64,000 bases of DNA from Schistocephalus solidus (GCA_017591395.1 WEDG01005074.1:186001-250000), one strand, 5' to 3'. Shown: positions 47,340 to 59,373, counted from the stretch's first letter. Made by a program: numbers and translations. The notes: generated from the sequence alone by a model not told the origin.

Positions 47340-49724
47340 GTCATTTGCGGATCGAAACGAATGGAAGAACTTCTTCGCCGCCACCAAGGCTGTCTATGGA
47401 CGTCCCGTCAAAGGCGCTGTCCCTCTTCTCAGTGCCGACGGCAGGACGCTACTTACTGAGAAGACGCAAATCCTGAAGCGATAGGCAGAACATTTCCAAA
47501 GCGTTCTCAACCAGCCCTCCGCCATCTCCGACGCCGCCATCGATCACCTGCCTGAGGTGGAAATCAACGCCGACCTTGATCTCCCGCCCTATCTCCAAGA
47601 AACCATCAGAGCCGTGCAGCAACTCTCCAGCGGGAAAGCACCTGGCTCGGACGCGATCCCTACTGAGATTTACAAGCATGGCGGGACCCAACTGATGAAA
47701 CGACTCACAGTGCTCTTCCAGGAGATGAGGCACCAAGGGTAAGTCCCTCAGGATTTCAACGACGCAACCATTGTCCACCTCTACAAGAAGAAGAGGAACC
47801 ACCAACTCTGCGACAACCACCGAGGAATCTCGCTGCTGAACATCGCCGGAAAGATCTTCACCCGCATTCTCCTCAATCGCCTGAACGCTCATCTGGAGAA
47901 AGGACTGCTCCCGGAAATCCAATGAAGCTTCCAACGACACCGAGGAACAATCGACATGATCTTCGCTGCTCGACAGCTGCAAGAAAAGTGCCAAGAGATG
48001 CGGACTAACCTCTACGCTACCTTCGTGGACCTGACGAAAGCCTTTGACACGGTGAATCGTGACGGGCTGTGGAAAATCATGCAGAAATTCGGCTGTCCTG
48101 AACGTTTCACGCATATGGTACGTCAGCTTCACGAAGGGATGATGGTGCGCGTTACTGACAACGGGACAGTATCCGGAGCATTCGCAGTGACCAACGGAGT
48201 GAAGCAGGGCTGCTTCCTTGCCCCTACGCTCTTTAGTCTCATGTACTCTGCCATGCTAACGGACACCTACCGTGAAGAACGCCCCGGGATACACATCGCC
48301 TACGGGATGGACGACCGACTCCTCAACCAACGACGGATGCACTTTCGCTCGCGTGTCTCCACAGCCACCATCCACGAACTTCTCTTCGCGGACGACTGCG
48401 CACTCAATGCAACGACAGAATAGGAAATGCAAAGGAGGATGGGCCTCTCAGTTGCCGCCTGTGACAACTTCGGACTTCGCATCAACACTGAGAAAATGGT
48501 TGTGATGCATCAGCCGCCGCTCAATACAACCTACTCCGCAGCTCACGTCAATGTCAATGGCGCCCAACTGAAATCTGTGGATACCTTCACGTACCTGGGC
48601 AGCAATCTCTCCCACAGCACCAAAGTCGATGATGAGATCGCCCATCGGATCGCAAAGCCAGCCAAGCCTTTGGACGCATGCAGAATGTGGTCTGGAACCG
48701 ACACGGTCTTCACCTCAGCACCAAACTCAAGATGTACAAAGCTGTCATATTCCCGACGCAGCTGTATGGAGAGGAAACGTGGACGGTCTACCAAAAGCAG
48801 GCATGGAAGTTTAACCACTTCCAACTCAGCTGCCTTCGCAGAATACTAAAGCTGACATGGCAAGACAGGATACCGGACACGGAAGTGTTGGAACGAACAG
48901 GCCTTCTCAGCATTTATGCTCAGCTGAAAAAACTGCAAATGCGATGGAGCAGCCACCTTGTTAGGATGGACGACGAACGACTACCCAAACAACTCTTCTA
49001 TGGAGATGTCGCTATGTTTTCTCGTCGACAAGGGGGCAAGTACGACGCTACAAGGATACTCTGAAGACTTCACTGAAGCAACTGCAGATCAACCCGGTGA
49101 CCTGGGAGGACCTCGCCCGGAACCGACCTGCTTGGAGAAGGACAGTGAAGACAGGGGAAGCAATCTACGAAGCCAAAAGGATCGCCGCCGTCAAGACCAA
49201 AAGAGCGGCACGTAAGTCATCAGCGCCCCGGACCAACACCGCCAATACCCAGGCCCTTCCAACATGCCCGCGTTGTTAACGCACCTTCCGTGCAGTATCG
49301 GTCTGGTCGGACATCTTCGGACGCAATGCACCAACAATCCCACAATTCCAACTTCTACGTCCAATTCTGCCAGCACTCCTTCGGACTCCCCTCCCTCACC
49401 CCTGGCATCAGTTCCATTGCTCCCACCATCATAGAGATCACATCCCAAAACTCATCACCTGTTACCTCCACCACCACCGCCACCATCACCACCATCAGCG
49501 ATGGAGACTCTCTCCTAAACTGTACTCATCGCGACCGCACATTCACCTCACGCATCGGCCTGGTCGGTCACTTGCGAATCCATTGTACAGAGACTGGTGA
49601 ACCAGGGCCTGGAGCACCCACACACAGCAGAGATTGTCGTCTCCCCTGCCCTCACCGTCCTCGCGCATTCACTCATCGCATAGGCCTATTCGGTCACATG
49701 CGCATCCATGGCAATCTGCGGTAA
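47340..49724 (+). mobile_element. LINE with RT and zinc fingers, 5'-truncated (copy 2)
   Basis: This is the same family as 36527-39560. It begins inside the linker before the RT (NEWKNFFAATKAVYG). It continues with GKAPGSDAIPTEIYKHGG, the RT palm (TFVDLTKAFDTVNRDGLWKI, GVKQGCFLAPTLFS, LLFADDCALN) and [18 protein letters not shown]. Then come a frameshift near 48670, [20 protein letters not shown], another frameshift near 49045, and LQINPVTWEDLARNRPAWRR. The end carries C2H2-like fingers: LPTCPRC followed by a stop (about 49257), RTFTSRIGLVGHLRIHC, and a third RAFTHRIGLFGHMRIH, ending in TAA at 49722-49724. The endonuclease is absent. Confidence 0.93.
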
Positions 49725-49786
49725 ACCACCGGGGTCTAAGCCACATCAGCACACACTATTTACACCAATACATAGACAACTCCCTC

Positions 49787-51180
49787 ACCATAATCCTCAC
49801 GTACCTGAAAATATCATGGTTTCCTAGAAACCGTGGCTTGGAAGGCTGCCAATCTGACGCTTACACCAAACCACGTCGTCGGCCCAGCGTATGTTCTGTG
49901 TGTGTTGAGTGGCTGATCAGTGGACAGGGAGTCAGTCGACAATGGATCCTCCATATCCCCTGCTTTAGTGAATCCTGGTGTGTGAGTAATAGGAACCAGG
50001 TCGTGCTGTGGCGTGCGAAGACGGGTACGCCGACCCGTCAGCCAATGCACCCACTCCCACATCAGACAACTGACCGGCTTGGACGGTGGTCTGATTGTGG
50101 GGGTGAAAGAGAGAGTGAGGTCGACAGCTCAGCGCATTTTCCTCACTATAAACAATCTCACGCGCTTGACACTATCACGGTGCACTAAAAGCCGTGGCTT
50201 GGAAGGTTGCTAACTAACGGCATAACTCGGACCGCGTGGTCAGCCCAATGTGTGTTTTGTGTGTAGTGGCTGACTGGCGGACTGAGAGTTCAGGCTGCAA
50301 TGGCTCCTTCTTAATGTGGCTTTTATGGCACTCCCACTCTGTGGTATCCGTGCCATGTGGGGTGCTACGCCCAGGGACGGCTCCGGCCTCGCCAACCACC
50401 TGCGCCCTCTCCCATCTCCGGTCTTCTTGACTCTGTCATGGCGCTCGGCTCAGGTGGGTGAGGAGGAGAGAGTGCGCTAACGATAAGCACCGCGGTTGGA
50501 AGGTTGCCAACTGACAATTACACTCAGACCTCGCAGTTAGTCCAATGTGTGTTGTGTGGAGGGGCTGACTGGTGGTCTGAGAGTCAGGCTGCGATGGCTC
50601 CTTCTTAACGTGACCTCTGGCTATCTCACACGTGTGAGATGTAAGCCGTTCAACTCCCTGTTGTGTGAAATCCTGGTGCTCGTGTTTGGGGGGCAAGGTC
50701 GTGTACTTAGTACACGTAGACGAGGTCACCAGCAGCTGCGCCCACTTCCGCATCAGACAACTGACCGGCTCGGACGGCGGTCTGATTGTGGGGGTGGGTG
50801 AAAGAGTGAGGTCGACAGCTCAGCGCATTTTCCTCACTTTAAACAATCTCACGCGCTTGAAACTATCACGGTACGCTAAAAGCCGTGGCTTGGAAGGTTG
50901 CCAACTGACGGGATAACTCGGACCGCGTGGTCAGTCCAATGTGTGTTTTGTGTGGAGTGACTGACTGGCGGACTGAAAGTCGGGTTGCAATGGCTCCTTC
51001 TTAATGTGGCCTTTATGGCAATCCCACTCCGTGGGATCCGAGCCAGGTGTGGTGGTACGCCCAGGGGCGGCTCCGGCCGCGCCAGCCACCTGCGGCCTCT
51101 CCCATCTCTGGTCTTCTTGACTCTGTCATGACACCGGGCTCAGGTGGGGGAGGAGGATAGAGTGCGGTAGCTGCAGCCCA
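49787..51180. repeat. Diverged dimeric tandem array
   Basis: The motif CTTGGAAGG(C/T)TGCCAA recurs at 49837, 50198, 50495 and 50889. Units alternate. The first and third share a GAAATCCTGGTG/GAATCCTGGTG block and a following CATCAGACAACTGACCGGCT block. The second and fourth share AATGGCTCCTTCTTAATGTG and the CTCTCCCATCT block of repeat A. The period is therefore a dimer of about 660-690 bp present twice. The first unit starts directly behind the LINE's 3' end. Confidence 0.8.
50390..50465 (-). repeat. Repeat A block inside the tandem array
   Basis: The inverted core block (CTCTCCCATCTCCGGTCTTC, TTGACTCTGTCATGG) is the same segment seen at 51080-51135 in the second dimer. Confidence 0.75.
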
Positions 51181-51295
51181 AGGCTACTATAACTTAAAAT
51201 TAATTCACGCGCAAGTCACCGTCCCTGCACCACCCTTCCGTGGAGCATACGGTGGATATCGTCGAAATCGACGGTTGAACTATCGTGATGTGACA
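51010..51295 (-). repeat. Dispersed repeat A, inverted copy 4
   Basis: This is the reverse complement of the copy at 53390-53690. It contains CGGCTCCGGCCGCGCCAGCC, GTCATGACACCGGGCTCAGG, AATTCACGCGCAAGTCACCG and the end block GTGGAGCATACGGTGGATAT. It forms the right end of the tandem array. Confidence 0.85.
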
Positions 51296-53389
51296 GTCAT
51301 ATCCTACAGCTTGGAATGTGGCACTACTTACCCTAGCTCCGCTTGTTTTTTTTTAAAGAATAGAAGTTCCAAATGAATATATACACTCCATTCCCCATTC
51401 AACACTGGCTCCAAACCATTTCTAATATGGGAATTATGGTAACTGGCGTTTTACGAGCGATCAATAAAGCTGAAATTATGTCTCACGACCAAATATAATA
51501 GGTACGTCATATGCCTGTAAAATAACTCCGAAGTAAATCCCACGCATTATAAGAATTAGCTAATAGAAAAAAGCGCGATCTCCTAAAGAAAATTTTGTGC
51601 ACCCATTTTCGGAAAAGGGTCTGGTAACTGATTAGGAAACGGAAGGGTCAATGAACTTTCACCAGGGCAACCGTAGGACCACATTTACCAGCACTCCCTT
51701 ATCAGATGTAGTTTTATGCCAAATTCCAAGGGGGTAGGGAATAAGTATATATTCCTATCCTAAAAAAACGAAAACACCATGGTCATATATGTGCCGAACA
51801 TCCCCAGACAGAACCTTTTATTTTCGTGGATACGACACTAAACGATTTTAGGGCTTTTACGAAACCCGCAACAAGGAAATCACCGGGATATTTAGATCAA
51901 ACAGATGGCATTTTGTGTCAGTAAGGGTGTGTAAACTAGATTTATTTCAAATATTCGAAGGTTAAAAAAGTTTAAACACTGCCATACAGACCCCATAGAA
52001 AGCAGAGATGTTGAGCTGACAGGCTTGGTTACTTATTAGTCAACGAAACAGGGGAGAAGATAGCACTCGTGAACCTTAGCGCAACAGGGAGAAAATCACT
52101 TGACACACCAAAGCATACCTTGTCATAATTTCCGGGCTTCATTGCGCACTATTTTTGGAGTGCAAATTAATTTTTGGTTTCCTCGGTGTTTTTACGCAAT
52201 AAGAGAAGGGTGGATGTAGAAACCGAAGTTTCGGCTACAAAAAATTTCAGTATCTAATGCGTGGTAACATCGCCAGGGACGGAAGGCTTTAGCCCTATCT
52301 GGGTGAGTTGACCCAAACTCTACCCGGATCACAACAAGTTAACAGTGAGGTAGTTGGCCGAAAGCATCGCAGAAGTAAGTGAATGACCTCAAAACATTAT
52401 TTCCTGTCATTATGAAAAGACAATAAGCAAGAACTAATGGGACACTTCGCAATAGAAACGCCCGCTCCCCCCCCCCCCCAGTTTAGTCAACACGAGAGTA
52501 GACAGGTCACATAAAATTAGTCTTTAGTATGCATGGGGGTACCTTGGGCAGGGCCCCACGTTGTAGTTATGTTGTCATACTAGGCTTATTGATGCGTTTG
52601 GATGAAATCTGCATAACCTTACACTGACGAGCATCCCCTGTGACACATGCTGACAGCAATTGTCATGCATCAAGCTGTAGAATAGGCAATGCCAAATTCA
52701 CCTAGTAATGTAGGCAAGACTATAATTGTAAGATGTACCTAAAAAACAGCACACTTGCAGTTGCGACCAAACGCATAGATGGACCTTCCTCTATACCTCT
52801 ATTTACTCGCACCCCGGCCTCAAACGTCACCTTGGCTCCACAAAGCCATGCTCAGGATGGCGATCACACCCGGATAACCGTCCTTGACGGTGTCCGGCGG
52901 ATAGTTGTCCACTAATCTGAGGTGCCCTCACCCCTCTTCCTCCACCCAAAAAAGAGGCCTGATGAAGAGCGCGACACGTAATCCGTCACCCATAGTGGAT
53001 TTCGGGAGCCGTATTTAGGGGTATACCCTGGGATTACACTGTTCATACCGTCGTAGGGGGTGACTACAAAAGGTGCCCTAAAAATTGCTGATAAAAACAC
53101 GTCGTTGGCCCGCTGACCTTGGCTTGTGAACACAAAAACGTGTAATTAAAAAGCTACAAAAAACAACAACCTGACTCTGGTCCTCTACGGCCTCACAGAC
53201 TGTCAGATTGACACTGCTCATTCTGACAGTCTGGAATGTTCATTCCCTCATAGAACATATGCTATAAAATGGTCCGGAAAGGAGGGCAATCCTGATCACC
53301 AGCGAACTGGCCCACTAGAAAAGGGATATAGTGGCTGTCAGTTAGATCCGTTTCTCTGGGCCGGGAGAATTGGAGGAGGAAGGTGCCGG
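51296..53389. other. No recognisable gene or element
   Basis: The region is AT-rich. A run of 13 C occurs at 52467-52479. The segment 52740-53130 has open frames on both strands without a family match. Confidence 0.5.
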
Positions 53390-53690
53390 ATGACGACAGT
53401 TCGACCGTCGATTTCGACGAGGTCAATCGTATGCTCCACGCCAGGTGGTGCAAGGACGGTGACTTGCGCGTGAATTAGTTTTAAGTGATAGTAGCCTTGC
53501 GCTGCAGTTACCGCATTCTCTCCTCCTCCCCCACCTGAGCCCGGTGTCAAGACAGAGTCAAGAAGACCGGAGATGGGAGAGTGCGCAGGTGACTGGCGCG
53601 GCCGGAGCCACCCGTGGGTGTACCACCACACATTACTCAGATCCCACGGAGTGGGAGTGCCAGCAGTGGGTGCCGGATACACCGTCTGTA
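53390..53690 (+). repeat. Dispersed repeat A, copy 5
   Basis: This is the best copy in this orientation. It has the complement of the GAAATCGACGGTCGAACTGT end, then GGTGACTTGCGCGTGAATTA, a CTCCTCCTCCCCCACCTGAG stretch, GTCAAGAAGACCGGAGATGG and GACTGGCGCGGCCGGAGCC. Confidence 0.88.
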
Positions 53691-53870
53691 GCGGACATCC
53701 AGGGGCAGAAGGACGAGAAGCCGAGGTCGCTTTTGCCACCTCAAACGACGTCGCGAGACGGCTGTCCGGCCTGCCGCAGGGCGTTATTGATCGTCCCATG
53801 GCGCATATCGTTGGCAATGCCAGAGGATTGTCCTTTGCTGTCAAATACGGCTCGACTTTGAACTTTTATG
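53690..53870 (+). mobile_element. LINE endonuclease fragment
   Basis: The reading REAEVAFATSNDVARRLSGL followed by PQGVIDRPMA matches the endonuclease of the LINE at 36527-39560, where the same place reads AFAIRNDIVGRLPCLPQGIN. It is fused directly to repeat A, which suggests that repeat A and the LINE inserted side by side or moved together. Confidence 0.7.
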
Positions 53871-54131
53871 TAGCGGAAGGAACGTCTTAATATAATTTAC
53901 AAGCACCTCGGAGTAATGGGGTGACTGATTGCAGGCGTGCCTGTATAACTGCGCACTGAGTTCTAGAATCGAGTTTACAGTTGTTATGGTCTGTCCTTGA
54001 GCACAATCAGTCATGCACTGTTAGAGACCGTCGTAAACGGGTTTTAAGTGGGGGTGTGAACGCGCCTTTACTCCGAATGACTCAGCTAATCTACAACCAG
54101 TAGCATACAACCAATCTGAACCAAAGGGGCT

Positions 54132-54432
54132 TGTGGTAGCCCTTTGCCATATTTTATTTTGTACACAACTTTCTACAGTTATTCCAATTGTTAACTTACT
54201 TACTTAACTCGCAATTACCCATATTTGTTTAAGTTGGTATTTATCAACTGTAACGCGCGACACTCCAACTGGTTTGTGGTTCGGTGACATTAACTGATTT
54301 TTCACCTATTTCTTTTGTTCTTCACTGGGCGGCGTCGTCAGATGATTCCGTCGTATCGTAACCTTTCGCGTGGCTTGTCTCTCTTAGTTCTTAGCGTGGG
54401 ATCTTATTATCGCTCGTAGTTGCTCGCTAAAG
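54132..54432 (+). repeat. 5' LTR of the Gypsy element
   Basis: It begins TGTGGTAGCCCTTTGCC and ends TTGCTCGCTAAAG, 301 bp. It differs from the 3' LTR by roughly 15 substitutions (counted by eye) plus indels of 2 and about 8 bases, so the insertion is not recent. Confidence 0.93.
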
Positions 54433-54450
54433 TGGTGACCCTGAACGAGA
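54433..54450 (+). other. Primer binding site
   Basis: TGGTGACCCTGAACGAG directly follows the 5' LTR. The first nine bases complement the 3' end expected of tRNA-Trp (GGGTCACCA). The match beyond that is imperfect. Confidence 0.7.
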
Positions 54451-56628
54451 ACGCGCGCTTTCAATCGCTGACAAGAGCCAGGGCCTAATTGGTCCTTTCC
54501 CTGCGTGCACTTTCACTCGGTTCCTCTCACTGCCGCAGTTGTCATGGCCGATGCTATTAGTGCGGTGTCTCTCTCCTTACCCGATTTTTGGACAAATGTA
54601 CCTGAACTTTTCTTCCTTCGCATCGAGTCTAGTTTTCCCTCTGCGAATATTATTAAGGCAGTAACCAAATTTGCCATTGCAAGTTCTGTCTCAGGTTCAA
54701 GCAGTCATACAGAGTCCACCAGCCGACCAACCGTACACCAAGCTTAAAGCCGCTCTTCTTCGCCTGCATACTGTGTTTGACCGTCAACGGTACCACAACA
54801 TATTCGCGAGGAGTGTTTAGGTGACCGTAAACCCACCGAACTCCTCAGAAGGATGCAAACACTTCGTGGTGAGCTGCATATTGACGACAAACTGTTTAAG
54901 GAGACGTTCCTAGAGCGTCTGCCCACTGATGTCAAAACCATTCTGGCATCCTTCTCGGAGAAACTCTCGGTCTAAGGGCTAGCCGAGATGGCCGACAGGA
55001 TGTTGGACGTTCAGCGGTTCCAACCACCCTCCATTGCCCAGCTCTCCAATTCCCCCTTACCGACGCCTAATGATCACCTTGTGATGCAGATGACGGCCGA
55101 GGTGGCTTGCGTGCCTCACCTCCCGCCGATCATCCAGTCACTTACCCCGCCGTCGTCGGTCTCACTCGTGACCTCGAACTGCTGATGTCTGCTGGTATCA
55201 CACCAATTTTGGCAGAAAGGCCCATCGGTGCTCTTCCTCCTGTTCCTTTAAATCCCTACAGGGAAACCAGTCTGCCAGAGAATAGAAGCGACCGCCTTCT
55301 ATGGCTCATCTGGCTCTGATCGCACTTTCCATGTCTACGACACCTTGACTCGTAGACGGTTTCCAGTGGACAATGGAGCTCAAATCAGTGTAGTCCCTTA
55401 CACTCCAGCTGACCATCGCTGTCCCAATGATGGTCTCCATCTCCAAGCTGTTAAATCAACCCCCATTCCCATGTTCGGCAGCTTGCCCCTCACCCTTAAA
55501 ATTGGCCTTCACCGGTCTTTCTCTTGGATTTTTGTGATTGCCGATGTCCCTCATGCAATCCTTGGCTATGACTTTCTAGTCGAGTTTGACCTGCTAGTGG
55601 ACTGCCGGTGTTCCCCCTACTTGATCGCACTACCGGTCTATCTGTTTGAGGATTGACTCCCTTTACAACCCCTTGAAATTTCTCTGTCCCGAATACAGAT
55701 ATTACCCGTCCTTATCGGGAGCTTCTACTTCAACATCCGAACATCATCAACCCCCAGTTTCGTAGCGGCGAGGTTCAACACGATGCTGCGCACCACATCC
55801 GTACCTCGGGTCCTCCTGCTTTCGCTCGCCCTAGATGACTATGGCCTGCATGCCTGCCGGTTGCGAAAGCAGAATTCGAACCGATGCTACAACTGGGCGT
55901 CATTCAACCGTCCGAGAGCCCCTGGGCATCAACTTTGGTGCTCAAGGCACCATCGGGGGACCGGTGACCCTGTGGCGACTACCGTGTTCTCACCGACCTC
56001 ACTATTCCCGATTGATATCCAGTGCCTCATCTTCGGGATTTCGCCAGAACCTTTTTTGGCAAAGTGGTTTTCTCGAAGGTTGATCTGGTACGCGTATTAC
56101 ATTCCTGTCGCCCCTGAAGGTATCCCCAAAACCGCTGTTACTAGAACTTTCGAACTGTTTGAGTTCATCCGCATGCCATTCGGCCTTCCTAATTCTGCCC
56201 AGACTTTTCAGGAATTCATCGACCGTATCTTGCGTGGCCTACCATTTGTGCATGCCTACATAGATGACCTCTCGGTGGCTAGTCGGAGTGCTGAAGAGCA
56301 TAAGGAACATCCTGCCTCAATGTTTGACCGCCTCGAAAAGTATGGCGTCATCATCAACCCCTCCAAGTGCGTTTTTGGTGTGCCTTCGCTCGAATTTATT
56401 GGCCATCATGTCGACTCTGCTTTTTTGAGTTCTCTGCCCTCCAAAGTAGATACCATTCGTGAGTTTCCTCCACTAACTTCCAAGCGTCAGTTGCAACGTT
56501 TCCTAGGCATGGTCAATTTTTACCGCCGGTTCCTCCCGAACTGTGCTGGCCTCATGCTACCGCTCACCAATATGCTGTCCGGTCCCAAGGGTCCCCTCGA
56601 GCTTCCTGGTGAGGCACTGACCACTTTT

Positions 56629-56777
56629 GAAAAAGAAGACTTGGCGAGCATACGCGCTGCTTTCGATAACTTCTCTTCAGGCCAGTACAGTTACAGGGAA
56701 ACGTTGGAAAGCAGCGCGTATGCTTGCCAAGTCATTTTGTAATCTTTTAATGGGAATTTTCGCAACTTACGAAAAAG
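56629..56777 (+). mobile_element. 142-bp hairpin insertion in the Gypsy pol gene
   Basis: GAAAAAG at 56629-56635 and again at 56771-56777 flank extra sequence that is absent from a normal RT-RNase H junction. Removing one copy plus the insert rejoins the reading FEKVNGSFADDTLLTHPAPE. Inside, 56638-56664 and 56707-56733 are 27-bp inverted repeats with one mismatch around a 42-base loop. The insertion adds 142 bases and shifts the frame by one. Confidence 0.8.
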
Positions 56778-58655
56778 TTAATGGTTCCTTTGCCGACGAC
56801 ACCTTGCTCACGCATCCCGCTCCAGAAGCTCAGCTGGCCCTGGTGGTAGATGCTTCGACCGTAGCCGTAGGTGCAGTCTTGCACCAACACCTTGTGGGTT
56901 CGACTCGACCGTTAAAAGTTTTCTCCACGAAACTTTTGCCGGCTGAGACGCGCTACAGTACGTTTGGTCGCGAACTTCTCGCTATTTACCTGGCTTTACA
57001 GCATTTCCGAAATTTCTTTGAAGGTCGGGACCTCACCATTTTCCCGGACCACAAGCCACTGACCTTTGCTCTCCGGTTCCACTCCGACAAGTTCAACCCG
57101 AGAGAGATTTCCCACCTGGAATACATCTCACAATTCACCACCGACATCCGCCACATTGATGGCACGAAGAATAAGGTGGCCGACATGCTTTCCAGCCCCT
57201 CCCTCTCTGCTCTCCAACTCTCACCAGGGAGCATCCTTGTTGCTACGGCTGCTGAGCAACGATGAGTCGGTTATCCTGGCGACGAGTCAGTCAGCGGTCT
57301 CCAGCTAGCGGACGTTCCACTCACCACCGGGACTGGCACCGTCCTCTGTGATGTGTAAACCCTTTTTCATCGCCCTTTCGTGCCCACCTTGATGCGTCGA
57401 ACTGTGTTTCACACTCTTCATGGACGCTCCCACCTTGGGATCTGAGCCTCACAAAAGCTCCTCGCAGAAAGGTTCGTCTGGCCTGGAATGAACAAGGACG
57501 ACAAAGCTTGGGCACGGTCGTGTCTGATTTGTCAGCGGAACAAGGTGCGGCGCCACAACATGTCCCCACCGGGCACCTTCCCCAGTCCCGACGCACGGTT
57601 CAGCCATGTGCATCTCGATGTCGTTGGTCCCTTTCCTCCATCCAACGGCTATACTCACCTTCCTATGTGCGTTGATCGGTACACCCGCTGGGCTGAAGCT
57701 ATCCCTTTGCCGAAAATGGGGGCAGACACCATTGTAAAGGCTTTTGTCAGTCGTTGGAGCCCCGTTTTTGGTGCCCCATTCATGGTTAAGACTGACCGAG
57801 TTACTCAATTCGAATCTGCCCTCTTCCAAGACCTCCTCATCTTTCTCGGCTGCACTCAAATTCGGATGAATGGGCTACCATCCAGCTGTCAACGGTATGG
57901 TTGAACGCTTCCACCGCCATCTAAAGACCGCCTTTCGTGCCACAGATGACCCAACCAACTGGTCTGACAACCTGACCCTAGTGCTCCTGGGCATTCGCTT
58001 GGCGCTCAAGTCTGTTCTGGACTGCAGCACGGCTGAATTGGTGTTTGGTACCACCCTCCGACTGCCAGGCGAGATTATCAACCCAACCTCCCGTGGTGCC
58101 TATGAGTCTCCCACCAGGGTTGGGCATCGCTTGCGGCAGTTTGTGCGCTCACTTTCCACGGTTCTGCTTCGAGCTCCATCAACTGAGTCTTTTTGTTGAA
58201 AAAGGCTTGGCCAACTTCACCCATGTGTTTGTTCGGTGTGACCGTGTGCGCAAGCCGCGGAACCACCATACGAAGTCCGTTCCGCGTTCTCTCACGCAAC
58301 GCCAAGACCTGCCGGATCCTTCGTGGTGACAAGGAGGACGTGGTCAGCGTCGATCGGGTCAAAGCTGCTGTCGCGGAGGGATCGCCGGACCTGCGCCAAG
58401 GACAAGACTTTGCTGACCCCCTTCCCCCGTGCTCCTTTACCTTCCCTACCCTCTCCTCCATCATCCCTACCCTCTCCATCTACCACACTTTCCCCCACCA
58501 CCCCGACCCTAACTCTTCAAATGCCGCTGACATTCGCACCACTCGTAGCGGCCGTCGAGTCCACTTTCCCGACCGCTTTACCACTCAAGATTTTTAACAT
58601 CGCATTTACATTCGGCGTCGTTTTTACGTCGGTCTTCGGTCTGGGTGGGGGGTAC

Positions 58656-58946
58656 TGTGGTAGCCCTTTGCCATATTTTATTTTGTACACAACTTTCTAC
58701 AGTTATTCCAATTGTTAACTTACTTACTTAACTCGCAATTACCCATATTTGTTTAAGTGCATTTATGAACTGTAACGCGCCAAACTCCAACTGGTTTTTG
58801 GTTCGGTGACATTAACTGATTTTTCACCTATTGCTTTTGTTTTTCACTGGGCGGCGTCTTCAGATGATTCCGTCGTATCGTAACCTTCCACGTGGCTTGG
58901 CTCTCTTATTTCTTAGCTAGGGATCGATCGTAGCTGCTCGCTAAAG
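58656..58946 (+). repeat. 3' LTR of the Gypsy element
   Basis: It is 291 bp, starting TGTGGTAGCCC directly after the purine tract GGGTGGGGGGTAC and ending CTGCTCGCTAAAG. The flanking sequence is GGGCT on the left and, if the LTR ends at TAAA, GGCCT on the right, a possible 5-bp target duplication with one change. Confidence 0.93.
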
Positions 58947-59033
58947 GCCTCAATTCACGCCGACTGAGTGATTCCCATAGCTGGGCCTATTGTGTGCTAT
59001 TCATATCACAAATGATATCCTTATCGAAGTATT

Positions 59034-59373
59034 GTTTTCCTGTGATAAATTTGAACAGGGCAACGGCGACGAAATAAGCAGAATTCAATAACGTCATTAA
59101 ATTTTGTGACCTCTTAAATGGTTTGCTCAAGTAAATTTCCTCCCCCTTTTCCCTCTCACCATGTGCACCCGCAGGTATCAGATCCACAGTTTATGCTTTG
59201 TTTACCTATCACGTTTCATCCTTCTAGGTCGATGTATAATTTGACAGTTTATCTTGAATTATTAATAGGCAATGACTGTATGCAGTTGAATAAGAGGTCA
59301 CGAAATTTTATGAAGTCATTAAATTCTGCTTATTTCGTTGCCTTTGCCTTGTTCAAGTTTATTTCAGGAAAAC
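59034..59373. repeat. Foldback element with 83-bp inverted arms
   Basis: The left arm at 59034-59116 and the right arm at 59291-59373 are reverse complements with about ten mismatches. Landmarks are GAAATAAGCAGAATT against AAATTCTGCTTATTTC, and GACCTCTTA against TAAGAGGTC. The 174-base centre is unrelated single-copy-looking sequence. There is no coding capacity. Confidence 0.9.

Larger units (their letters stand above)
54132..58946 (+). mobile_element. Ty3/Gypsy LTR retrotransposon, CsRn1-like, defective
   Basis: The LTRs are at 54132-54432 and 58656-58946. A primer site TGGTGACCCTGAACGAG follows the 5' LTR, and a purine tract precedes the 3' LTR. TGGTGACCC fits priming by tRNA-Trp. Gag starts at ATG 54544 (LSLPDFWTNVPELFFLRIES) and ends with a CHCC motif, CWYHTNFGRKAHRC, near 55188, as in the CsRn1 group. 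Protease (about 55360-55656) has VDNGAQISVVP, with Asn replacing the catalytic-loop Thr of DTG. RT (about 55800-56628) has FIRMPFGLPNSAQTFQEFID and YIDDLS. RNase H has LALVVDASTVAVGAVL. Integrase has RSCLICQRNKVRRHNM, HLDVVGPFPPSNGYTHLPMC and FGAPFMVKTDR. Frames are broken at several points, including a 142-bp insertion at 56629-56770. It cannot encode a complete Pol. Confidence 0.95.

Noticed and set aside
52467..52479. Run of 13 C as a functional signal
   Set aside because: An isolated homopolymer without neighbouring elements; it may also be a sequencing or assembly weak spot.
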